NCBI RefSeq assembly: GCF_009834125.1
Contig: NZ_CP047146.1
Coordinates: 620,001 to 684,000 of the forward strand
DNA: 64,000 nucleotides
Source of the DNA: Streptomyces sp. GS7
GTDB taxonomy: Bacteria > Actinomycetota > Actinomycetes > Streptomycetales > Streptomycetaceae
Reading direction: 5' to 3'
The position numbers were made by a program, and so were the translations under genes. This document shows, in pieces, positions 40,095 through 47,408 of this stretch. The notes below the pieces were generated by a model. That model worked only from the letters and a program-made list of their open reading frames with translations. It made no database searches and was not told the DNA's origin. Numbering within the stretch: the stretch's first letter is position 1; every line of letters begins with the position of its first letter.

Positions 40095-40204
40095 CCGCCC
40101 ACGTTTTTGGCTTTCCCGCCGTGCGGGTTGCCGTTTCCCGCCTTCGGCGGGAGGGGGTGTCGGGGTGGGCCCCGGTGTGTGGTGGGTTGCGGGTGCGGCC
40201 CTCC

Positions 40205-40253
40205 GGGGGTGGGTGTTCGGACTGCTGCGCTTTACGTCCGAACACCCACCCCC
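40205..40253. repeat. Intergenic hairpin element, copy A
   Basis: A perfect 18-base-pair stem, left arm GGGGGTGGGTGTTCGGAC, closed by the 13-base loop TGCTGCGCTTTAC. It lies between the convergent stops of guaB3 and the nucleotide-sugar dehydrogenase gene. Copy B is at 55636-55684, with six compensated base-pair changes and one loop difference; about 100 bases upstream of the two copies are also related. It may act as a terminator in both directions. Confidence 0.9.
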
Positions 40254-40362
40254 TCCGGTCCGCCCCCTCCCGCCGGTGCGCGGTCCCCGCCCCGGTGGGG
40301 GAAGTGAGAAGCCCGGTTGTGCCTTGGCGCGGCCGGGCTCTCGGCTTTCCGGTGGAGGGTGG

Positions 40363-41610
40363 CTAGAGGCGGTGGGCGGCTCCGGTGGGGGTGGCGCCGC
40401 GGGTGTCGAGGAGGAGCTGGGCCTTGACCGCCAGGCCCTGGAGGTCGTAGGTGCGGTGCGGTTGGAGCAGCACCGTCAGATCGGCGGCGGAGGCGGCCTC
40501 GTAGAGGGAGTCGGCGCGCGGGACGGGGCGGTCGAGGACGTTCCACTGGGGGACGTAGGGGTCGTGGTAGGTGAGGTGCGCGCCCAGTTCCATGAGGCGG
40601 GAGGCGACCTCGCGGGCCGGGGAGCCGGCCTGGTCGCCGATGTCGGGCTTGTAGGTGACGCCGAGCAGCAGGACCCGGGCGCCGCGGGCGGACTTGCCGT
40701 GTTCGTTGAGGAGGGTGGCGCAGCGCTGGATGACATAGCGCGGCATCCGGCCGTTGACCTCCTGGGCCAGCTCCACCATGCGGAGCGGGTGGCCCAGTGA
40801 ACGGCCTTTGTAGGAGAGGTAGTTGGGGTCGATGGGGGCGGCGTGGCCGCCGACTCCGGGGCCGGGGCGGAAGGACTGGAAGCCGAACGGCTTGGTCTCG
40901 GCGCAGCGGATGACGTCCCACAGGTCGACGCCGATGTCGTGGCAGAAGACCGCCATCTCGTTCATCAGCGCGATGTTGACGTGGCGGTAGTTGGTCTCCA
41001 GCAGCTTGGCGGTCTCGGCCTCGCGGGGGCCGCGGGCACGGACGACCTTGTCGGTGAGCCGGCCGTAGAAGGCGGCGGCGGCCTCGGTGCAGGCGGGGGT
41101 GAGACCGCCGATGACCTTGGGGGTGTTGCCGTAGCGGTGGACGCGGTTGCCGGGGTCGTGCCGGGTGGGGGAGCAGGCGAGGTGGAAGTCGCGGCCGGCG
41201 GTGAGGCCGGAGCCCTTTTCGAGGAGCGGGCGGAGGACGTCCTCCGTGGTGCCCGGGTAGCCGGTGGATTCGAGGATGACGGTGGTGTGCGGGCGCAGCT
41301 GCGCGGCGAGGGTGCGGGCCGCGTCGGCGACGGCGGACAGGTCCAGTGCGCGGTCCTCGCCGAGCGGGACGGGCGCGCAGATGACGGCCGTGCGGACCCG
41401 GCCGAGGGCGGTGGGGTCGGTGGTGGTGCGGAAACCGGCGGAGAGCAGCCGGCGGGTCTCGGCGGGGGACAGCGGCCCGTCGGTGCCGGGGAGCGCGGCG
41501 GTGCGGGGGTCGGGGTCGTAGCCGATGGTGCCGATGCCGGCGGCGGTGGCGGCCTGGGCGAGCGGGAGGCCGAGGGCGCCGAGTCCGATGACGGCGAGGT
41601 CTGCGGGCAT
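40363..41610 (-). CDS. Nucleotide-sugar dehydrogenase homologue lacking the catalytic cysteine
   Basis: A 415-residue protein of the UDP-glucose/UDP-ManNAc dehydrogenase superfamily. The Rossmann motif GLGALGLPLAQAA is near the N-terminus, the central domain has KLLETNYRHVNIALMNEMAV with the conserved Lys, and the C-terminal sugar-binding domain is complete. In active enzymes the motif GPGVGGHC holds the cysteine nucleophile; here it reads GPGVGGHA with A257, so classical four-electron oxidation is not expected, although the Asp of the IDP motif remains. The ATG at 41610 has AAGGACGG upstream. It is divergent from glpD. Confidence 0.82.
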   Translation of the reverse strand: MPADLAVIGLGALGLPLAQAATAAGIGTIGYDPDPRTAALPGTDGPLSPAETRRLLSAGFRTTTDPTALGRVRTAVICAPVPLGEDRALDLSAVADAARTLAAQLRPHTTVILESTGYPGTTEDVLRPLLEKGSGLTAGRDFHLACSPTRHDPGNRVHRYGNTPKVIGGLTPACTEAAAAFYGRLTDKVVRARGPREAETAKLLETNYRHVNIALMNEMAVFCHDIGVDLWDVIRCAETKPFGFQSFRPGPGVGGHAAPIDPNYLSYKGRSLGHPLRMVELAQEVNGRMPRYVIQRCATLLNEHGKSARGARVLLLGVTYKPDIGDQAGSPAREVASRLMELGAHLTYHDPYVPQWNVLDRPVPRADSLYEAASAADLTVLLQPHRTYDLQGLAVKAQLLLDTRGATPTGAAHRL

Positions 41611-41847
41611 GCTGCTGCCGTCCTTCCCTGGCGAGGGTGGGGTGCGTGGGCGCATGACGTCTGCCGTTCCAGCGCATCTGCAACTAAAGCGGCATAAATA
41701 GACTAAGCGGATATTTGACCCAGAATGGGTATTGGCGGATCAAGGTGGCGGGGTGTTGCCGATGTGAGCGGAGGGTGGCTTGCGGCACCGGGCGCCGACA
41801 GAATCGACGGACGGGGGGTGTGGCTCCGATCACAGCGGGAGGCAGCG
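41611..41847. promoter_or_regulatory. Divergent control region between the sugar dehydrogenase and glpD
   Basis: 237 bases holding an AT-rich island (41685-41745) unusual for this genome. Direct-repeat-like units ACTAAAGCGGCATA and ACTAAGCGGATATT lie about 22 bases apart, and ACCCA-GAA-TGGGT is a small dyad at about 41718. I cannot place a confident promoter. Confidence 0.4.
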
Positions 41848-43554
41848 GTGAAGACAGCGACACTCGGACCGGCGCAGCGTGCCAGGGCACTCACCCAAAT
41901 GGCAGAACGCGAACTGGACGTTCTGGTGGTCGGCGGCGGCATCGTCGGCGCCGGCACGGCACTGGACGCGGCGACCCGGGGGCTGGACACCGGGCTGGTC
42001 GAGGCGCGTGACTGGGCCTCGGGTACGTCCAGCCGGTCGAGCAAGCTCATCCACGGCGGCCTGCGGTACCTGGAGATGCTGGACTTCGCGCTGGTGCGCG
42101 AGGCGCTGAAGGAGCGTGGGCTGCTGCTGGAGCGGCTGGCGCCGCATCTGGTCAAACCGGTCCCGTTCCTCTACCCGTTGCAGCACAAGGGCTGGGAGCG
42201 CTGGTACGCCGGCTCGGGGGTGGCGCTGTACGACGGGATGGCGGTCTCGTCGGGGCACGGCAGGGGGCTGCCCGTCCACCGCCATCTGTCGCACCGCAAG
42301 GCGCTGCGGGTGGCGCCGTGCCTGAAGAAGGGCGCGCTGGTGGGCGCCCTCCAGTACTACGACGCGCAGATGGACGACGCCCGGTACGTGGCGACCGTCG
42401 TGCGGACCGCCGCCGCCTACGGGGCGCAGGTCGCCAACCGGGCGCGGGTGGTGGGTTTTCTGCGCGAGGGCGAGCGGGTGGTCGGCGCGCGGGTGCAGGA
42501 CGTCGAGGGCGGCGTGACGCACGAGGTCCGGGCCCGGCAGATCGTCAACGCGACCGGCGTGTGGACCGATGACACCCAGGCGCTCATCGGGGAGCGCGGG
42601 CAGTTCCACGTCCGGGCATCGAAGGGGATCCACCTCGTCGTCCCCAAGGACCGGATCCATTCGACGACCGGGCTGATCCTGCGCACGGAGAAGAGCGTGC
42701 TGTTCGTCATCCCCTGGGGGCGGCACTGGATCGTGGGGACGACCGACACCGACTGGGATCTGGACAAGGCACACCCGGCGGCCTCCAGCGCCGATATCGA
42801 CTATCTGCTGGAGCATGTGAACGCGGTGCTCGCGACGCCGCTGACCAGGGATGACGTGGAGGGCGTCTACGCGGGGTTGCGGCCGTTGCTGGCCGGGGAG
42901 TCGGACGCCACCAGCAAACTGTCGCGGGAGCACACCGTCGCGCATCCGGTGCCGGGCCTGGTGGTGGTCGCGGGCGGCAAGTACACCACGTACCGGGTGA
43001 TGGCCAAGGACGCGGTGGACGAGGCGGTGCACGGGCTGGACACCCGGGTCGCGGAGTGTGTCACGGAGGACGTGCCACTGGTGGGAGCCGAGGGCTACAA
43101 GGCGCTGTGGAACGCGCGGGCCCGGATGGCGGCGCGGACCGGACTGCATGTGGCCCGCATAGAGCACCTGTTGAACCGCTACGGGGCGCTCACCGAGGAG
43201 CTGCTGGAGCTGGTGGTGGCCGATCCCTCGCTGGGCGCGCCGCTGGCCGCCGCGGACGACTACCTGCGCGCCGAGGTCGTCTACGCCTGCACGCACGAGG
43301 GCGCCCGGCATCTCGACGACGTGCTGACCCGGCGGACGCGGATCTCCATCGAGACCTTCGACCGGGGCACCCGCAGCGCCCGCGAGGCCGCCGAACTGAT
43401 GGCGCCGGCGCTCGGCTGGGACGGCGACCAGATCGAGAAGGAGGTCGCGCACTACCAGAAGCGGGTCGAGGCGGAGCGTGAATCGCAGCGGCAGCCCGAC
43501 GACCTGACGGCGGATGCGGCGCGGCTGGGCGCGCCGGACATCGTGCCGCTGTAG
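41848..43554 (+). CDS. glpD: Glycerol-3-phosphate dehydrogenase (FAD-dependent)
   Basis: A 568-residue FAD enzyme that oxidises glycerol-3-phosphate to dihydroxyacetone phosphate at the membrane. The FAD motif VVGGGIVGAGTALDAATRG (about residues 32-50) and the later WGRHWIVGTTDTDWDLDK and VVVAGGKYTTYRVMAKD blocks are diagnostic. I chose the GTG at 41848 (VKTATLGPAQRARAL) because GGGAGG lies 5 bases upstream; an in-frame extension of 41 codons is poorly coding. No glycerol kinase or facilitator gene is adjacent, so this is not a glp operon. Confidence 0.95.
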   Translation: MKTATLGPAQRARALTQMAERELDVLVVGGGIVGAGTALDAATRGLDTGLVEARDWASGTSSRSSKLIHGGLRYLEMLDFALVREALKERGLLLERLAPHLVKPVPFLYPLQHKGWERWYAGSGVALYDGMAVSSGHGRGLPVHRHLSHRKALRVAPCLKKGALVGALQYYDAQMDDARYVATVVRTAAAYGAQVANRARVVGFLREGERVVGARVQDVEGGVTHEVRARQIVNATGVWTDDTQALIGERGQFHVRASKGIHLVVPKDRIHSTTGLILRTEKSVLFVIPWGRHWIVGTTDTDWDLDKAHPAASSADIDYLLEHVNAVLATPLTRDDVEGVYAGLRPLLAGESDATSKLSREHTVAHPVPGLVVVAGGKYTTYRVMAKDAVDEAVHGLDTRVAECVTEDVPLVGAEGYKALWNARARMAARTGLHVARIEHLLNRYGALTEELLELVVADPSLGAPLAAADDYLRAEVVYACTHEGARHLDDVLTRRTRISIETFDRGTRSAREAAELMAPALGWDGDQIEKEVAHYQKRVEAERESQRQPDDLTADAARLGAPDIVPL

Positions 43555-43577
43555 CCGGGCACCGCCCGGACGCCCCG

Positions 43578-44801
43578 TCACGTGCGGGGCGCGCAGAACT
43601 CCGCGGTGAGGACGGCGGTGCCGTCGGCGGGGCGGGCCGGAGCGTCGGTGTTGATCCGGTAGCTGACCACGTGCCGGCCGTCGGCGGTGCCCGCGCTCTG
43701 CGCGTACGAGCCGTTGATGTCGCCGTTGTGGCCCCAGACGGTGACGCCGCAGGGAAGTCTGGTGGCGTACAGGCCGAGGCCGTAGACGCCGTCGGTGGCC
43801 CGTTCGCTGCGCAACTCGGCCATCTGGCGCGGCGGCAGGAGCCGGCCGCCGAGGAGCGCGGCGAAGAACCGGTTGAGGTCGCCGAGGGTGGTGACCATCT
43901 CGCCCGCCGCACCGGCCCGGCTGGGGTCCAGGGAGGTGCTGTCGACGCGGTGGTCGCCGACGAGGGAGTAGCCGCGGCCGTGCGGGGCGGGCAGCGCCGG
44001 GTCGTCGCCGGGGAAGGAGGTGTCGTGCAGATCCGTGGGGCGCAGGACGCGGCGGCCGAGTTCGGCCGCGTACGGGTGGCCGGTGACCGCCCTGATGACC
44101 AGGCCGAGCACCAGGTAGTTGGTGTTGGAGTAGGAGTAGCGGGCGCCCGGGGCGGCCACCGGCGGATGGCCGAGGGCGATCCGCAGCAGCGCGGCCGGGG
44201 CGTGGCGGTCGTAGCGGTGGGCGCGGAAGTCGGTTCCGTGCAGCTGTTCGGAGAGTCGGGGGTCCTCGGTGTAGTTGAACAAACCACTCGTGTGGTCCAG
44301 CAGCTGGCGGATCGTTACCCGCCGCAGATCGCTGCGGCCGCCGGCGCCGGTGACCGGCACGCCGGCCGGCAGGTGCGCGCCCGCGGCGTCGTCCAGGGCG
44401 AGTTTCCGCTCCGCGACGAGTTGCAGGACCACCGTGGCGACGAGAGTTTTGGTGAGACTGCCCGCGCGGAAGTGGTCCAGGCGGCCCATCCTCCGGCCGC
44501 TGCGCAGATCGGCGACGCCGGCCGTGGCGAACCGCGAGGCGGCGATCCGGCCGTCGCGGGTGGCCAGCGAAGCGGCGCCGGGCGCCCCGTCGGCGACCAG
44601 GCGGTGCAGCGCGGTCACCGTGGCGGCCGCCGGCCGGGAGACCGCCGTGGACGGAGCGAAGGCGGTGGGGATCGTGGTACACGCCGTCAGGGCCAGTGCG
44701 CTCAGGGCGGCCTGGGCGGTGCACAGGAGCGAGCGGAGCATCGTGCGGGTCGCCGCGTGGCGGGAGCCCGGTGGTTCCGGGCGTGGCGGGCGGATAGCCA
44801 A
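43578..44801 (-). CDS. Serine hydrolase of the beta-lactamase/D-Ala-D-Ala carboxypeptidase family (lipoprotein)
   Basis: A 407-residue putative lipoprotein: the signal ends LSALALTAC with the lipidated Cys at residue 41. The catalytic motifs of class C beta-lactamase-like hydrolases are all present: SxxK in GSLTKT, YxN in YSYSNTNY, and HxG in VWGHNGDINGS. The TTG start at 44801 has GGGAG 7 bases upstream; a second possible start (ATG 44741) gives a shorter signal but no ribosome binding site. It could be a DD-carboxypeptidase, esterase or beta-lactamase; motifs do not distinguish these. It is divergent from the kinase gene. Confidence 0.85.
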   Translation of the reverse strand: MAIRPPRPEPPGSRHAATRTMLRSLLCTAQAALSALALTACTTIPTAFAPSTAVSRPAAATVTALHRLVADGAPGAASLATRDGRIAASRFATAGVADLRSGRRMGRLDHFRAGSLTKTLVATVVLQLVAERKLALDDAAGAHLPAGVPVTGAGGRSDLRRVTIRQLLDHTSGLFNYTEDPRLSEQLHGTDFRAHRYDRHAPAALLRIALGHPPVAAPGARYSYSNTNYLVLGLVIRAVTGHPYAAELGRRVLRPTDLHDTSFPGDDPALPAPHGRGYSLVGDHRVDSTSLDPSRAGAAGEMVTTLGDLNRFFAALLGGRLLPPRQMAELRSERATDGVYGLGLYATRLPCGVTVWGHNGDINGSYAQSAGTADGRHVVSYRINTDAPARPADGTAVLTAEFCAPRT

Positions 44802-44918
44802 AAAGAACTCCCGTCGTCGAGGCCATCATGACGGGTGCGCGGTGTCGTCCCGCACAGACCCGGGCCTTCCGCATGGCCGCGGATGAGGGAGAATGAAGGC
44901 TCTGCCAGGGTGGGTTGT

Positions 44919-44969
44919 CCGAGTTGGACCAGTTTGGCGATCGATGGAGTATCGAAGCTGCCAACTCGG
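44919..44969 (+). repeat. Inverted repeat in the kinase leader
   Basis: CCGAGTTGG and CCAACTCGG, perfect 9-bp arms, 33 bases apart; the spacer contains a smaller ATCGATGGAGTATCGA dyad. The second arm ends 21 bases before the GTG of the kinase. It could be a leader hairpin or operator. Confidence 0.55.
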
Positions 44970-44990
44970 CTGGATTGCAGAGGGGATTCA

Positions 44991-47204
44991 GTGGGCGACG
45001 AGGTCGAGATGGACGGCAAGGAGGGCAGGCTGCTCGCCGGCCGGTACCGGCTCGCCGATGTTCTCGGCCGGGGCGGTATGGGCACTGTCTGGCGGGCCGA
45101 AGACGAGGTCCTGGGCCGTACGGTCGCGGTCAAGGAACTGCGCTTCCCCGGCGGGGTCGAGGAGGACGAGAAGCGCCGTCTGATCACCCGTACCCTGCGC
45201 GAGGCCAAGGCGATCGCCAGGATCCGCAACAACGGCGCGGTGACGGTCTACGACGTGGTCGACGAGGACGACCGGCCGTGGATCGTGATGGAGCTCGTCG
45301 AGGGCCGCTCGCTCGCCGAGGTGGTCCGCGACGACGGTCCGCTGACCCCGCGGCGCGCCGCCGAGGTCGGCCTCGCCGTGCTCGACGTGCTGCGCGCCGC
45401 CCACGGCCAGGGCATCCTGCACCGCGATGTGAAGCCGTCCAACGTCCTGATGTCGGACGACGGCCGGGTCGTGCTCACCGACTTCGGGATCGCCCAGGTC
45501 GAGGGCGACCCCTCGGTCACCTCGACCGGCATGCTCGTAGGCGCGCCCTCGTACATCTCCCCGGAGCGGGCCCGCGGCCAGAAGCCGGGCCCGCCGGCCG
45601 ACATGTGGTCCCTGGGCGGGCTGCTCTACGCCTGCGTGGAGGGCGTCCCGCCGTACGACAAGGGGTCGGCGATCGCCACCCTCACGGCCGTGATGACCGA
45701 GCCGGTCCAGCCGCCCAAGAGCGCCGGGCCGCTGGAGGACGTCATCCACGGGCTGCTGGTCAAGGACCCGGCGGCCCGGCTGGACGACGGCGGTGCGCGG
45801 GCGCTGCTGCTGGACGTCATCCACGCCCCGGAGCCCAAGCCGGAGCCCCCGGCGGGCGCCACCCGGGCGATGGCGCTGCCCACCGCGCCCAAGGAGCGGT
45901 CGGAGCGGTCCGAACGGTCCGAGGGCGGAAAGCCGGCCAAGCAGTCCAAGTCGGCCAGGCCGGCGAAGAGCGCGGCGAAGCAGCGTGTGCCGCGCAAGCC
46001 CAAGGGCAAGCCCGCGGGCGCCGCGGCCGGCACGGCGGCGGCCGTGGAGTCCGGCGGCACCGCGGGGACCGCCGCGGCCGCGGGTTCCGGCGCGGCGGCC
46101 GGCACCGTCGGCTCCGTCGGGTCCAAGGAGACGAAAGCGACCGCGCCGACCGCACCGGAGAAGAAGGGCCCTTCGGGGCAGCCGGGCAAGGGCGGTCCGC
46201 AGCGGGCCGGTTCCGGGGCGGCGGAACCGGAGCGCACGGCCCCGGCCGCGTCCGACGCGGACCGGTCGCCGGCCCGCCTCGGGCTCGCCTCGGAGGCCAC
46301 CAAGGAGCGGATGCGCGCCGCCCTGAAGTCGGTGCGGAACGCCGCCGCGGCCGCCGCGACCGCCGCGGCGCGGCCGGAGTCCAGACCCGGCGACGGGGAC
46401 CGTCCCGCCACCCCGCGGGCGTCGGTGACCGACGTCGTCCCGCGCCGCACGCTGATCATCGCGGTCGTGGTGGTCATCGCGGTGCTGGGCACGGTGCTCG
46501 CCCTGGTGTTCAGCAGCGGCGGCGACGGCGGCGGCAGCAGCGACAACGCGGCCGGTCCGCAGGGCAAGGCGGCGTCCGCGGGCGAGGCGGCCACGAAGTC
46601 CGCCGCCGCGAACACGGATCCGGGCACGGACGGGCCGGGTTCCGCCGGACCGCCGAAGCCGGGCGGGGCGGCGGGCGGCGCCAAGGGCGATGCCAAGGGT
46701 GGCCCCAAGGGCGGAGCGAAGGGGGGCGCCAAGGGCGGCGACGCGGTCCCGGACGGTTTCACCGAGGTGACCAACGCCGGGTTCCACTTCCGTATGGCCA
46801 TGCCCGACGGCTTCCGGCAGACCGGCACGGCCGGCGAGAACTCCGGCGCGATATACAGCGCGTCGGGCGGCTTCCCGCGCGTCCAGGTCGACTTCAACGA
46901 CCAGCCCGGCCAGGACGCGGCGGCTGCCTGGCGCAGCCTGGAGCCGAGCGTGGCCGGCTCCAGCGACGGCTACCACCTCATCGGCATCAAGGCCGTCGAC
47001 TGGCGGGGCTACCCGACCGTCGCGGACTGGTCGTTCACCCGCCAGCAGGGCGGCACGGAGGTGCGGGTGCTCAACCGCGGCTTCCGGGTCGACGACCAGC
47101 ACGGCTTCGCCATCATGATCACCTGCAAGGCGGACTCCTGGGACGAGAAGGAGTGCCGGCAGCTGCGCGACACGGCCTTCCGGACGTTCACGGTGAAGGA
47201 CTGA
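44991..47204 (+). CDS. Membrane-spanning Ser/Thr protein kinase
   Basis: A 737-residue PknB-type kinase. The kinase domain (about 18-280) has the glycine loop LGRGGMGTVWRA, catalytic K48, HRD at 144-146 (HRDVKPSN) and DFG at 164-166. A long Ala/Lys/Pro-rich juxtamembrane region follows, then one membrane helix (about 487-510, LIIAVVVVIAVLGTVLALV), a Gly/Lys repeat linker (GGAKGDAKGGPKGGAK) and a 160-residue external sensor-like domain ending DTAFRTFTVKD. GAGGGGAT lies 6 bases before the GTG. Such clusters in S. coelicolor (SCO4775-4779 region) affect spore wall synthesis, which is known for the genus; substrates here are unknown. A pseudokinase gene follows. Confidence 0.93.
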   Translation: MGDEVEMDGKEGRLLAGRYRLADVLGRGGMGTVWRAEDEVLGRTVAVKELRFPGGVEEDEKRRLITRTLREAKAIARIRNNGAVTVYDVVDEDDRPWIVMELVEGRSLAEVVRDDGPLTPRRAAEVGLAVLDVLRAAHGQGILHRDVKPSNVLMSDDGRVVLTDFGIAQVEGDPSVTSTGMLVGAPSYISPERARGQKPGPPADMWSLGGLLYACVEGVPPYDKGSAIATLTAVMTEPVQPPKSAGPLEDVIHGLLVKDPAARLDDGGARALLLDVIHAPEPKPEPPAGATRAMALPTAPKERSERSERSEGGKPAKQSKSARPAKSAAKQRVPRKPKGKPAGAAAGTAAAVESGGTAGTAAAAGSGAAAGTVGSVGSKETKATAPTAPEKKGPSGQPGKGGPQRAGSGAAEPERTAPAASDADRSPARLGLASEATKERMRAALKSVRNAAAAAATAAARPESRPGDGDRPATPRASVTDVVPRRTLIIAVVVVIAVLGTVLALVFSSGGDGGGSSDNAAGPQGKAASAGEAATKSAAANTDPGTDGPGSAGPPKPGGAAGGAKGDAKGGPKGGAKGGAKGGDAVPDGFTEVTNAGFHFRMAMPDGFRQTGTAGENSGAIYSASGGFPRVQVDFNDQPGQDAAAAWRSLEPSVAGSSDGYHLIGIKAVDWRGYPTVADWSFTRQQGGTEVRVLNRGFRVDDQHGFAIMITCKADSWDEKECRQLRDTAFRTFTVKD

Positions 47205-47274
47205 CATCTTCACGGTGGAGCACTGACACCTTCACGGTGACGGACCGGCGCGTTCGCGGTGAGGACTGACGCGG
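47187..47274 (+). repeat. Tandem 22-bp repeats over the kinase 3' end
   Basis: Four consecutive 22-base units beginning TTCACGGTGAAGGACTGACA (47187, 47209, 47231, 47253), gradually degraded; the fourth begins TTCGCGG. The kinase stop codon is inside unit 1. Confidence 0.85.
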
Positions 47275-47408
47275 ACCGAGCCGGGCGGACACGGCGCGCG
47301 GCGCGGTCCGGCGGGCTCAACTGTCAGTGCTGCCACGTATCGTGAGGGGTCCAGAGCCGTACGCATCCGCAATCCGCGGGAATGCGGCGCGGGCCCCGGG
47401 GAGGCGTC

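Noticed and set aside
41830..44964. A 1044-codon minus-strand frame over glpD and the hydrolase
   Set aside because: Opposite-strand shadow; the in-frame motifs of glpD and the serine hydrolase on their own strands are clear.
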